A DNA stretch of 64,000 bases from Pseudomonas triclosanedens (GTDB lineage: Bacteria; Pseudomonadota; Gammaproteobacteria; Pseudomonadales; Pseudomonadaceae). Position numbers and translations under genes: made by a program. Location of the stretch: NCBI RefSeq assembly GCF_026686735.1, contig NZ_CP113432.1, forward strand, positions 1,426,001 to 1,490,000, in the 5' to 3' direction. A model generated the notes under the pieces. That model ran no database searches and was not told the origin of the DNA. It saw nothing but the letters and a program-made list of their open reading frames with translations. Position 1 is the stretch's first letter; each line of letters opens with the position of its first letter. Below, one piece after another: positions 42,168-51,400 of the stretch.

Positions 42168-43079
42168 TCAGGGCGCGGCGTAAAACGCCGCGTCTTCCTC
42201 CAGCAGCAACTCGACGAACTGGCTGGCCGCGGGCGACAGGCTGCGGCTGGCATGACGCACCAGGGCATACGCGGAGCCGCGCCCGGAGGCATTGCTGCCG
42301 TCCGGCCAGGGCAGCACGGCGAGGCTCCCGGCCCGCACATCCTCGGCCACCACATCCCAGGTAGCCAGGCAGAGTACGTCGCTGCCTTTCACCAATTCCT
42401 TGAGCATCAGCACGTCATCGCATTGCACGCTCAGAGGCTGCTCGCGGCCGAGGGTTCGCACCAGCCCTTCCAGCGCGTCGCGTGGCAGGCGAGGCCCGGC
42501 CAGGGGATAGTCGAGCAGGGCCCCGACCGACGGCCTGCTGCCGAGCAGCGGATGTCCCGGCCGGCAGAACAGCACGCCGCGGTGGACCCTTAACGGCAGG
42601 ATGTCGAGGCGGCTGTCGTCTTCCAGTTCTCGGTAGTCGGCGATGAACAGTTCCAGCTCATCGTCCAGCAGACGCTGGTGCAGCTCGCTCCAGTTCTCGA
42701 TGGAGAGCAGCACCGAGACTTTCGGATGCGCGCTGCAGTAACGCGCGAGCACCTGTGGCATCAGGCGCGCGGCGGGGAACGGGCCGGCGCCCAGGCGCAG
42801 TTCGCCGGTTTCCAGGTCGGCCAGTTGCAGCACCGCGTTCTTCAGCGCGCGGTCACCGGCCAGCAGGCGCCGGGCGTGCTCCAGCACCAGCCGGCCGTGG
42901 GCGGTGAGGGTGATGCCGCGTGGGTTGCGATCCACCAACTGACAGTTCAACTGGCCTTCCAGCGCCTGGATGCTGCGTGACAGGGCGGGTTGGCTAAGGT
43001 TCACCGCATCGGCGGCACGGGCGAAGTGGCCATGTTCGGCAAGGGCGACGAAGTGGCGTAGCTGGCGGAGATCACTCAT
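42168..43079 (-). CDS. sdsB1: LysR regulator SdsB1 of the alkylsulfatase gene
   Basis: 303 residues. MSDLRQLRHFVALAEHGHFARAADAVNLSQPALSRSIQALEGQLNCQLVDRN is the HTH, and the effector domain follows (GELRLGAGPFPAARLMPQVLARYC). An open frame extends to 43376, but the ATG at 43079 is the family start. It is divergent from sdsA1, the same arrangement as PA0739/PA0740, where SdsB1 activates the sulfatase gene in response to alkyl sulfate. Direct repeats at 43103-43120 are the candidate binding site. Confidence 0.88.
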   Translation of the reverse strand: MSDLRQLRHFVALAEHGHFARAADAVNLSQPALSRSIQALEGQLNCQLVDRNPRGITLTAHGRLVLEHARRLLAGDRALKNAVLQLADLETGELRLGAGPFPAARLMPQVLARYCSAHPKVSVLLSIENWSELHQRLLDDELELFIADYRELEDDSRLDILPLRVHRGVLFCRPGHPLLGSRPSVGALLDYPLAGPRLPRDALEGLVRTLGREQPLSVQCDDVLMLKELVKGSDVLCLATWDVVAEDVRAGSLAVLPWPDGSNASGRGSAYALVRHASRSLSPAASQFVELLLEEDAAFYAAP

Positions 43080-43102
43080 GCGCTTCCTGCATCGATTGTG
43101 AA

Positions 43103-43120
43103 ATTGGAATGCATTGGAAT
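43103..43120. promoter_or_regulatory. Direct repeats between sdsB1 and sdsA1
   Basis: ATTGGAAT occurs at 43103-43110 and 43113-43120, exactly one helical turn apart, with the palindrome AATGCATT across the junction. They lie midway in the 97-bp divergent gap. LysR regulators bind this kind of site, so SdsB1 is the expected protein. Confidence 0.5.
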
Positions 43121-43176
43121 TATTAGCGCGACGGCCTGCATAGTGCGAGCACAACAACAAATACCGGAGTCCATCG

Positions 43177-45150
43177 ATGTCCCGCCTTTCCGCCGCCATT
43201 CTGCTAGCCAGTCTCTGCCCGGGCCTGCTTTTCGCCGCCGAGCAACCCAAACCGCCAACGTCCTTCACCATCGATGCGCAGCAGAAGGTGCGCGAGGCGC
43301 TGCCGTTTTCCGATCGCAGCGATTTCGACCGCGTGGAGAAGGGCCTGATCAAGCGCCCGGACAATCTGCTGATCAAGAACGAAGACGGCAGCGTCGCCTG
43401 GCAACTGGGCGTCTATGACTTTCTCAACGCTGGCAAGGACATCGACAGCGTCAACCCGAGCCTGCAGCGCCAGGCCCTGCTCAACCTGAAGTACGGCCTG
43501 TACAAGGTCACCGACGGTATCTACCAGGTGCGCGGCTTCGACCTGGCGAACATCACCTTCGTCCAAGGCAAGAGCGGCTGGATCGTCATCGACACCCTGA
43601 CCACCCCCGCCACCGCCAAGGCCGCGTATGCGCTGGTGAGCCAGGAGCTGGGGCAGAAACCGATCCGCGCCGTCATCTACAGCCACGCCCACGTCGATCA
43701 TTTCGGCGGGGTGAAGGGGCTGGTGAGCCAGGAGCAGGTCGACAAGGGCGAGGTACAGATCTATGCGCCCAAGGGCTTCATGGAAGCGGCGATCAAGGAG
43801 AACGTCCTCGCCGGCAATGCCATGATTCGCCGTGCCACCTACCAGTACGGCATGATGCTGCCCAAGGGGCCGCAGGGCCAGGTCGACATGGCCATCGGCA
43901 AGGGCGCTGCGCGCGGGCCGATGAGCATCCTCGCGCCGACCAACCTGATCGAGGGCGACCTGCAGGAGCTGGAAATCGACGGCGTGCCGGTGACTTTCCA
44001 GAACACTCCCGGCACCGAATCGCCGGCCGAAATGAACGTCTGGCTGCCACAGCAGAAAGCCCTGCTGATGGCCGAGAACGTGACCGCCACGCTGCACAAC
44101 CTCTACACCCTGCGTGGCGCCGAGACCCGCGACGCCCTGGGCTGGAGCAAGTACATCAACGAGGCGCTGCATCGTTTCGGCGACAAGGCCGAGGTGCTGT
44201 TCGCCGTGCACAACTGGCCGCGCTGGGGGCACGACGACATCGTCCGCACCCTGGAGAAGCAGCGTGACATGTACGGCTACCTGAACGACCAGACGCTGTA
44301 CCTGGCCAACCAGGGCGTGACCATCAACCAGATCCACGAGCGCTTCAAGGTGCCGCCGGAGCTGGCCAACGAGTGGTACAACCGTGGCTACCACGGCAGC
44401 GTCAGCCACAACGTGCGCGCAGTGGTGAACAAGTACCTGGGCTACTACGACGGCAACCCGGCAACCCTGAACCCGCTGGCGCCGGAAGACTCGGCGAAGA
44501 AGTACGTGGAATTCATGGGCGGCGCCGATCACCTGCTGCAACTGGCGAAGCAGTCCTATGACAAGGGCGAGTACCGCTGGGTAGTGGAGGTGGTCAACAA
44601 GCTGATCTTCGCCGAACCGACCAACCAGGCCGCCCGCGCCCTGCAGGCCGATGCGCTGGAGCAGCTCGGTTACCAGGCGGAGAACGCCGGCTGGCGCAAC
44701 AGCTATCTGGTCGCCGCGCAGGAGCTGCGTAACGGCGTGCCGCGCGACGTGCCGTCGCTGCGGGTGACCAGCGCCGACGCCCTGGCGGCGATGGATACCG
44801 GCCTGCTGTTCGACTATCTCGGCGTGCGTCTGAACGCGGAGAAGGCCGAAGGCGAGGATCTGAGCATCAATCTGGTACTGCCTGACCGCAACGAGCAGTA
44901 TCTGCTGGAACTGAAGAACTCGCACCTGAACAACATCAAGGGCGTGCAGAAGGAGAACGCCGGACAGACCGTCACCATCGACCGCGCCGACCTCAATCGC
45001 CTGCTGCTCAAGGAGGTCTCGCCGGTACGCTTGGTGCTGGAAGGCAAGCTCAAGAGCTCGGGTAATCCGCTGCTGCTGGCGAAGCTCTTTGGCATGCTCG
45101 ATGATTTCCAGTTCTGGTTCGACATCGCGACGCCTGCCCAGAAGAGCTGA
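43177..45150 (+). CDS. sdsA1: SdsA1 alkylsulfatase (SDS hydrolase)
   Basis: 657 residues. Signal peptide [18 protein letters not shown], so it is exported. The metallo-beta-lactamase domain has [11 protein letters not shown], with H170, H172, D174 and H175 as zinc ligands, one residue offset from P. aeruginosa SdsA1 (H169 motif). The dimerisation and the SCP2-like C-terminal domains follow, with [30 protein letters not shown] as the dimerisation block. It hydrolyses primary alkyl sulfates such as SDS to the alcohol and sulfate, feeding carbon and sulfur use. Confidence 0.93.
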   Translation: MSRLSAAILLASLCPGLLFAAEQPKPPTSFTIDAQQKVREALPFSDRSDFDRVEKGLIKRPDNLLIKNEDGSVAWQLGVYDFLNAGKDIDSVNPSLQRQALLNLKYGLYKVTDGIYQVRGFDLANITFVQGKSGWIVIDTLTTPATAKAAYALVSQELGQKPIRAVIYSHAHVDHFGGVKGLVSQEQVDKGEVQIYAPKGFMEAAIKENVLAGNAMIRRATYQYGMMLPKGPQGQVDMAIGKGAARGPMSILAPTNLIEGDLQELEIDGVPVTFQNTPGTESPAEMNVWLPQQKALLMAENVTATLHNLYTLRGAETRDALGWSKYINEALHRFGDKAEVLFAVHNWPRWGHDDIVRTLEKQRDMYGYLNDQTLYLANQGVTINQIHERFKVPPELANEWYNRGYHGSVSHNVRAVVNKYLGYYDGNPATLNPLAPEDSAKKYVEFMGGADHLLQLAKQSYDKGEYRWVVEVVNKLIFAEPTNQAARALQADALEQLGYQAENAGWRNSYLVAAQELRNGVPRDVPSLRVTSADALAAMDTGLLFDYLGVRLNAEKAEGEDLSINLVLPDRNEQYLLELKNSHLNNIKGVQKENAGQTVTIDRADLNRLLLKEVSPVRLVLEGKLKSSGNPLLLAKLFGMLDDFQFWFDIATPAQKS

Positions 45151-45177
45151 CCGCTCTGCAGGCCGCGCCAACCGTCG

Positions 45178-45217
45178 ATGGCACAATGCAGTGATTGCAT
45201 TGTGCCATTGTTTTTTT
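45178..45217 (+). terminator. Intrinsic terminator after sdsA1
   Basis: A 13-bp perfect stem, ATGGCACAATGCA (45178-45190) with TGCATTGTGCCAT (45196-45208) around a GTGAT loop, followed by TG and seven T. It is a strong rho-independent terminator 27 bp past the sdsA1 stop, and separates sdsA1 from lapG. Confidence 0.92.
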
Positions 45218-45293
45218 CGCGACCAGATTGCACCATGCCGCTCCGGCGTTCTTACAGTAAGGTGGGCGCCTTCGCAGTCGAGACGTCGCGATA

Positions 45294-45992
45294 GTGTCCA
45301 GTCGTTCCCTACGAGTTTTGCGCCGTTGCCGGCCGGGGCCTGTGCTCCTGGCGCTGGCGATGTCGCTCGCCGTGGTGGCGGGGGGGCAGAAGGTCGAGTG
45401 GGACTTCGCGCTGATCGAGCAGCGCGCCGCAATGCTCTACGGCCCAATGAGCGATGGCAGGCCGCGCATCGACGCCTGGCAGCGACTGCTCGACGACGCC
45501 GCGGCGTTGCCTGAGCGCGAGCAATTGCAGGCGGTCAACCGCTTCTTCAATGACCAGTTGCGCTTCACCGACGACCTCGGCCTGTGGCACGAGGTGGATT
45601 ACTGGGCGACTCCGGTGGAAGCCCTGCTCAAGGGGGCGGGCGACTGCGAGGACTTCGCCATCGCCAAGTACATCAGCCTGCGCCACCTCGGCGTGCCGGC
45701 GGAGAAGCTGCGCATTACCTACGTCAAGGCGCTGCGCCTGAATCAGGCGCATATGGTGCTGACGTACTATTCACGGCCCGATGCGGAGCCGCTGGTACTG
45801 GACAACCTGATCGGCAGCATCCTGCCGGCCAGCCAGCGCACCGATCTGCAGCCGGTGTACGCCTTCAACGGCGAGGGTTTGTGGCTGGCCAACGCCAGTG
45901 GTGGCAAGCAGGTCGGCGACAGCAAGCGGCTGTCGCGCTGGCAGGACCTGCTGAAGAAAATGAAAGCCGAAGGCTTTCCCCTGAACGAATGA
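45294..45992 (+). CDS. lapG: LapG periplasmic cysteine protease
   Basis: 232 residues, a bacterial transglutaminase-like cysteine protease (BTLCP). A signal or anchor segment is at about 15-30 (GPVLLALAMSLAVVAGG). The catalytic triad is visible: C118 in GAGDCEDFA, H153 in QAHMVLTYY and D170 in LVLDNL, with spacing close to that in P. fluorescens LapG. LapG cuts LapA at TAAG to release the adhesin. The GTG at 45294 is the best start, with only weak ribosome-binding sequence. lapD follows 15 bp later in one operon. Confidence 0.92.
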   Translation: MSSRSLRVLRRCRPGPVLLALAMSLAVVAGGQKVEWDFALIEQRAAMLYGPMSDGRPRIDAWQRLLDDAAALPEREQLQAVNRFFNDQLRFTDDLGLWHEVDYWATPVEALLKGAGDCEDFAIAKYISLRHLGVPAEKLRITYVKALRLNQAHMVLTYYSRPDAEPLVLDNLIGSILPASQRTDLQPVYAFNGEGLWLANASGGKQVGDSKRLSRWQDLLKKMKAEGFPLNE

Positions 45993-46007
45993 GAGCGTGG
46001 AGACAAG

Positions 46008-47951
46008 ATGTCCCTGTTCAAACAATTGCTCATCGCCATCTGCCTGTTCCTGGTCATCGCCTTCAGCGGCAGCTTCATGGTCAGCCTGGAAAGCTCGCGC
46101 GAGCAGTACGTCAACCAGCTCCGCTCCCACGCCCAGGATGCCGCCACCGCGCTGGGGCTGTCGCTGACGCCGAACATCGATGACCCGGCTATGGTCGAGC
46201 TGATGGTCAGCTCGATCTTCGATAGCGGCTACTTCGAAAGCATTCGCGTGGTGGACCTGGCCACCGGCAAGGTGATCGTCCAGCGCACCGGCGTGCCCGA
46301 TGCGGTGGCGGCGAAGGTGCCGCAGTGGTTCGTCTCGCTGATCGACCTGCATTCGGCCGGCGGCGACGCCATCGTCAGCCGTGGCTGGACCCAGGCGGCG
46401 CGGGTCGAAGTGCTCAGCCACCCGATGTTCGCCATTGCCAAGCTTTGGCAGAGCGCGCTGGGCAGCCTGCTCTGGCTGGCGCTGTGCGGCGTGGCCAGCG
46501 GCGTGCTCGGGGCGATCCTGCTGCGCCGCCAGCTCAAGCCGCTGGACTACATGGTGGAGCAGTCCCACGCCATCGCCCGCCGCGAGTTCCTCAGCGTGCC
46601 GGAGCTGCCACGCACACCGGAGCTGCGCCGGGTGGTGCAGGCAATGAACCAGATGGTGGAAAAGCTCAAGGCGCTGTTCCAGGAACAGGCCGAACGCAGC
46701 GAGCGGCTACGCGACGAAGCCTATCAGGACAGCCTCACCGGCCTGGGCAACCGGCGTTTCTTCGATATGCAGTTGCAGGCGCGGCTGAGCGCCGAGGACC
46801 AGGTCAGCAGCGGCCTGCTGCTGGTGCTGCGGGTGCGCGACCTGGCCGGGCTGAACCAGCGCCTGGGCGGCCAGCGTGTCGACCAGTTGCTCAAGGCGGT
46901 GGCCGATCAGTTGCGCCTGGCCGGCCAGGGACTGGGCGCCGGCATCACGCTGGCGCGCAGCCGCGGCGGCGAGTTCGTGATGCTCGCGCCGGGCCTGATG
47001 CCTGAGGAGGCGCCGGCCCTGGCTGCGCGCCTGGAAAGCATGCTCGCCACGCTGACCAGCACCGGGGCCAGCGATGTGAGCCCGGTAGCCAGCATCGGGC
47101 TGGTGCCGTTCGTTTCCGGCGAGTCCGTGCAGTCGCTGCTGGTGCGGGCCGACGAGGCGCTGGCCCTGGCCGAACGCGAGGGTGACTGCTGCTGGGCATT
47201 CCTGCAGGGCGGTGCCAGCCCGGTCGCCGAGGAACGCCACGCCTGGCATCAGTTGCTGGATCAGGCGCTGGTGCACAAGCGCTTCCAGTTGTATTTCCAG
47301 CCGGTGGTGGCCTGCGCCGATCCGCAGCGGATCCTGCACCACAAGGTACTCTCGCGCCTGCCGGACGGGCAGGGCGGCAACATCGCCGCCGGGCGCTTCC
47401 TGCCGTGGCTGGATCGCTTCGGCTGGACTGCGCGGCTGGATCTGCTGATGCTGGAAAGCGTGCTCGCCGACCTGGCGACCCACGACCGCCCGCTGGCGCT
47501 GAACCTGTCGGCGGCACTGCTGCGCGATGAGTGGGCGACCACCCGGGTCTTCGATCTGCTGCGCCAGCATCCGCAGTTCGCCGGGCGTCTGACGCTGGAG
47601 CTGGAAGAAGACCAGCTACCGGCGCAGTCGGTGCTCGAAGTCCTGACCCGGCGTCTGCGCGAGCTGGGCTACAGCCTCAGCCTGCAGCATTTCGGCGGGC
47701 GCTTCAGCATGATCGGCAACCTTGCCCGCCTGGGCCTGGCCTACCTGAAGGTGGATGGCAGCCATATCCGCGCCATCGACCAGGAGAACGACAAGCGCCT
47801 GTTCATCGAGGCGATGCAGCGGGCCGCGCATAGCATCGACCTGCCGCTGATCGCCGAGCGCGTGGAGACCGAAGGGGAGTTCCGCGTGTTGCGCGAGATG
47901 GGCATTCACGGCGTGCAGGGGCGGTTGTTCGGCGCCCCGGCGCCGTGGTGA
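46008..47951 (+). CDS. lapD: LapD c-di-GMP receptor controlling LapG
   Basis: 647 residues. An N-terminal TM segment (FKQLLIAICLFLVIAFSGSFMVSLESSREQYVNQL) precedes a periplasmic LapD_MoxY domain, a second TM near 155 (LLWLALCGVASGVLGAILLRRQLKP), HAMP, GGDEF (about 240-390) and EAL (about 410-640). The GGDEF site is degenerate (RSRGGEFVML near residue 320) and the EAL motif is HHKVLSRLPD, also degenerate. LapD therefore binds c-di-GMP without making or degrading it. When c-di-GMP is high it sequesters LapG at the periplasmic face. Confidence 0.93.
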   Translation: MSLFKQLLIAICLFLVIAFSGSFMVSLESSREQYVNQLRSHAQDAATALGLSLTPNIDDPAMVELMVSSIFDSGYFESIRVVDLATGKVIVQRTGVPDAVAAKVPQWFVSLIDLHSAGGDAIVSRGWTQAARVEVLSHPMFAIAKLWQSALGSLLWLALCGVASGVLGAILLRRQLKPLDYMVEQSHAIARREFLSVPELPRTPELRRVVQAMNQMVEKLKALFQEQAERSERLRDEAYQDSLTGLGNRRFFDMQLQARLSAEDQVSSGLLLVLRVRDLAGLNQRLGGQRVDQLLKAVADQLRLAGQGLGAGITLARSRGGEFVMLAPGLMPEEAPALAARLESMLATLTSTGASDVSPVASIGLVPFVSGESVQSLLVRADEALALAEREGDCCWAFLQGGASPVAEERHAWHQLLDQALVHKRFQLYFQPVVACADPQRILHHKVLSRLPDGQGGNIAAGRFLPWLDRFGWTARLDLLMLESVLADLATHDRPLALNLSAALLRDEWATTRVFDLLRQHPQFAGRLTLELEEDQLPAQSVLEVLTRRLRELGYSLSLQHFGGRFSMIGNLARLGLAYLKVDGSHIRAIDQENDKRLFIEAMQRAAHSIDLPLIAERVETEGEFRVLREMGIHGVQGRLFGAPAPW

Positions 47952-48006
47952 TGGCGGGCTGATTCGCGGCGGGCGCACGGCCCGCCCGCATTGCGCAGAA
48001 AGAAGA

Positions 48007-48028
48007 ACGGGGCTCAGATCAGCCCCGT
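48007..48028. terminator. Bidirectional terminator between lapD and the small minus-strand gene
   Basis: ACGGGGCT (48007-48014) and AGCCCCGT (48021-48028) form an 8-bp stem around a CAGATC loop, followed on the plus strand by TTCTTC and on the minus strand by TCTTCTTTCT. It overlaps the last codons of the convergent small gene. A second GC-rich hairpin (GGCGGGC/GCCCGCC, 47968-47986) lies just upstream. Confidence 0.65.
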
Positions 48029-48346
48029 TTCTTCATCATCGTTGATCAGCCGCGTCAACCCGCCCAGGGCTTCCCGCGCCTGGGTCCGGTTGAGCAGCTT
48101 GGAACGCGCCGCCGGTGGCAGGTCGGTGATGCGGATGACGCCCTTGGTGATCAGCACCGAGATCAGGTCTTCCAGTACCCGGATCATGTCCAGGTCGCTC
48201 TGCTTGAGTTGCAGCAGGCTGCTGGCGGTGGCCTGCCACGCCTGAATGTCCGGGTGGTCCGCCGGTAGCGTGCCGGTCATCCCGTCGAACTCGGCGTCTT
48301 CGACGCGCGCCAGTTTTCCCTCGGCGTTGCGCTGGATGTACAGCAT
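48014..48346 (-). CDS. Conserved small protein beside lapD (often named tryptophan synthase beta-like)
   Basis: 110 residues: MLYIQRNAEGKLARVEDAEFDGMTGTLPADHP..., then a helical region with LEDLISVLITKGVIRITDLPPAARSKLLNRTQAREALGGLTRLI. In Pseudomonas databases similar proteins carry the misleading name tryptophan synthase subunit beta; there is no PLP site or TrpB fold here. No signal or membrane segment. It is convergent with lapD and lies between lapD and the 3' end of lapA, transcribed like lapA. Function unknown. Confidence 0.75.
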   Translation of the reverse strand: MLYIQRNAEGKLARVEDAEFDGMTGTLPADHPDIQAWQATASSLLQLKQSDLDMIRVLEDLISVLITKGVIRITDLPPAARSKLLNRTQAREALGGLTRLINDDEETGLI

Positions 48347-48384
48347 CGGCCCGTCCCCATGTGTCTGCGATGAAGGTACGACAA

Positions 48385-48410
48385 CGCGGCCACCCCGGAG
48401 GGTAGCCGCG
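48385..48410 (-). terminator. Possible terminator of lapA
   Basis: CGCGGC (48385-48390) and GCCGCG (48405-48410) form an outer stem, and inner ACCC/GGGT pairs extend it. On the minus strand TTGTCGT follows, only a weak T-rich tail. It lies between the lapA stop and the small downstream gene. Confidence 0.35.
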
Positions 48411-48460
48411 CTGTCGCTGTGTGGAGCCTGACCGTTTCGCCGCGTTGCGGCAACCGCGGG

Positions 48461-51400
48461 TCAGTGATGCTCAGTCTTGACCACCGGATCGGAGCCCGCC
48501 ACCAGCTTGCTGACGATCTCCGAGGAGGTGGAACCGTAGGTGGTCAGGTCCACGCCGCTCAGTTTGATGGTGACATCCGCGCTGGTGGCGACCTGGCCGG
48601 TGGTGCTGACCTGCAGGGTCGAGGTCGCGGTGTCCACCTTCAGATAGCTGAGAATGTCGTTCTGCGCGGTATCGGGCAGCAGGTCGCTGATGTCGATGCG
48701 ATCCCCTTCGCTGTACTTGAAGTCGGTGACGGTGTCGTTGCCGGTATCGCCTGCCTTCCAGTTGAAGGTATCGGCGCCCGCACCGCCGGTGAGGATGTCG
48801 TTGCCCTTGCCGCCGATCAACTGGTCGTTGCCCGTGCCGCCGAAGAGGATGTCGTTGCCGTCTCCCCCGATCAGGATGTCGTTGCCACCCTGTCCGTAAA
48901 GGATGTCGTTGCCGTCGCCACCGTTGAGGATGTCGTTGCCGCCACGAGTATCGCCTTCGACGTTGAACTGTGCGTGGTTGGCCTTGATGTAGCTGTACAT
49001 CTCTTCGGTGGTGGCCGCATGGCCGTTCTTCGCCTCCAGGAACGCCGACAGCGCGCTGACGCCGGAACCCGCCGGCAGGTCGGCCGGCTTGGTCGGGTTG
49101 CCATTGACGCCCCAGGGCAGGTTGTCGGTGTTGATACTGTCGCCGAACAGAATATCGTCGCCGGCGCCGCCCAGGATGGTGTCGTGGCCTGACGGCGCCA
49201 GTTCGGAGTTGGTGGAGCCACCGTGCAGGGCGCCGTGCAGTTCGCTGGCGCTATTGACGATGTCCACCTGGCCGGCCGGGCCGGTCACCGGGCTTGACGT
49301 ATTGACGGTCTGCTTGACGTCGTCGACGTAGACCGTCGCCCTGTCCGAGCTGGAGTTGTCGGTGAGGATGAACTCGAAGCGATAGGTGCCTTCACCCACG
49401 GTCTTGGTGGTGATGGTCGCACTATTGGTCGACGAGTCGAGGATGCCGGAGTCGGAGATGGTGCTCCAGGTGCCGTTCACCAGTTTCTCCAGGCGCCACT
49501 CGAAGGTGTCGCGGGTATTCAGCGTCTCGCTGATGCTGAAGCTGAAGCTGGACGTGGTGCCGCTGGTCACTTCCATCTTCGGGCTGGCGGCGGTAGTGGA
49601 ACCGTTGCTGTTGCTGTCGACCATCTTCATCCGGTAGCCGGTGAAGAACCCATAGTCGATGCTGGTTCCGTTGCCATTGCCTTTGCTGGCCAGCTCCCAG
49701 CCGGCCAGGCTGCTGTCGCTGAAGTTATGCAGCGTGCTGGTCGTACTGGTATCGAAGCTCACCGTGCCGTTGCCGGTCACGTTGCTGTTGTCGAAGAACT
49801 TCAGGATGTTTTCGTTGATGCCATTGCCGATGCCGATTGCACGGACGTCGCTCACGCCGCTCAGGTTGGCGAAGGACTGCACCGACTCGCGCACCACATC
49901 CGCCGTGGTGGCGGTGCCGTTGCCAAAGCTCGTCGATTGGGTCGGGTCGCCGTCGGTGAGGAACAGGGTCAGGTTTTCGTAACCGTTGTTCTTCTGCGCC
50001 GCTGCGTTGAACCAGCTCACCGCCTGGTCGAAGGCGGCCTGGTAGTTGGTGCCGCCGTCGGCCCGGAGACCAGTGGTCTCGGTACGGCCGATGGCGGTGA
50101 TCAGGTCTTCGACATTAAGGCTGGTGAGGTCCGCGATGCTGACCTTGATGCTGGCGCTGGCGGAGAAGCCGATCAGGGTGATGTTGATCACCCCGTCGTG
50201 GTCCTTCAGTTCGTTGGCCAGATTGATCAGCGCATCCTTCACCAGCTTCATTCGCGAGTCCGCGTAGGCCGCGTTGCCCTGTCCGGCGAGGTTGTACTGC
50301 ATGCTGCCGGAGGTATCGACGATGAGGGCGATGTTGTAGTTGGTGCCCGGCTGGGTGGTGGTCAGCAGGCCGCCAACGTCGCCGAGGATCACATCGTCGC
50401 CCGAGCCGCCGACCAGGGTGTTGTCGCCATTGGGTGTGGTGCTCGGGATCTGTACCTGGCCGACATGGAGGTCGAAGCCATAGGTCGCCGATGTGTCGGC
50501 ACCACCGTTGGCGGTACCGCCACTGTCCTTCACGGCGAAGGTGAAGTGGGCGTTGCTGCCGGAGGCGTCCGGTACGTAGGTCAGCTTGCCGCCGGCGAGG
50601 TCGCTGGTGCTGACTGCCTGTCCGGCCGTCACCTTGACGCCGTTGAGCCACAGCGTGCCGGAGTCCGGCAGCGCCTTGATGATGACTGCCTGCAGGCTGT
50701 GCGATTGGCCATTGGCGGAGTCGGCGATGTCGCTGAAGGCGAAGTCCTTGAGCCCGAAGGTGTAGGTCTTGCCGGCGTAGAGGCTGGCCGAGCCGTCGGC
50801 CGACACCGGCGCGTCGCTTACCGGCGTGACGTTGAAGGTGATGGTGCTGGGGCTGCTGGAGAAGCTGTCGTGGCTGTCCTGCACCGAGAACTTCAGGGTG
50901 GCGTAGGCGTTGCCGGCGGCATTGGCCAGCGGGGTGTAGACCAGGCTGGCGAGCAGGCCCACGGCAATGACCTGGCCGGCGGTCACCGACTGGCCGTTGA
51001 GGGTCAGGCTGCCAGCGCCCGGCAGGCTGTCGATGCGGATCGCCTTGAGGGCATCGCCACTGTCCTTGTCGGCGAAGCCGAAGTCGGCTGCGCTGAAGCT
51101 GCGGCTGCCGTCCTCGTTGAGGGTGACGGTCTTGTCGGCGCCGGTCGGCGCATCGTTGCTGCCATTGACGGTGATGGTCACAACGGCGGGCACGCTCACC
51201 GCACCCTGGGCGTCCTTGGCCGTGTAGCTGAAGCTCACCTGGCGGGATTCGCCGGCGTTGAGCGAGTCGAAATCGCTACCGGGGTCGAACACGTAGCTGC
51301 CGTTGGCGTTGAAGACCAGATTCCCGTTGCCGGCGCCCACTCCTTGTGCCAGCGCATAGCCGGTGGTGTTGACCGCGCTGTCGATGTCGGTGGCGGCGGG

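Noticed and set aside
43204..45447. Minus-strand open frame of 747 codons opposite sdsA1
   Set aside because: The plus strand encodes a clear alkylsulfatase with signal peptide and zinc motifs, and a strong terminator sits inside the antisense frame.
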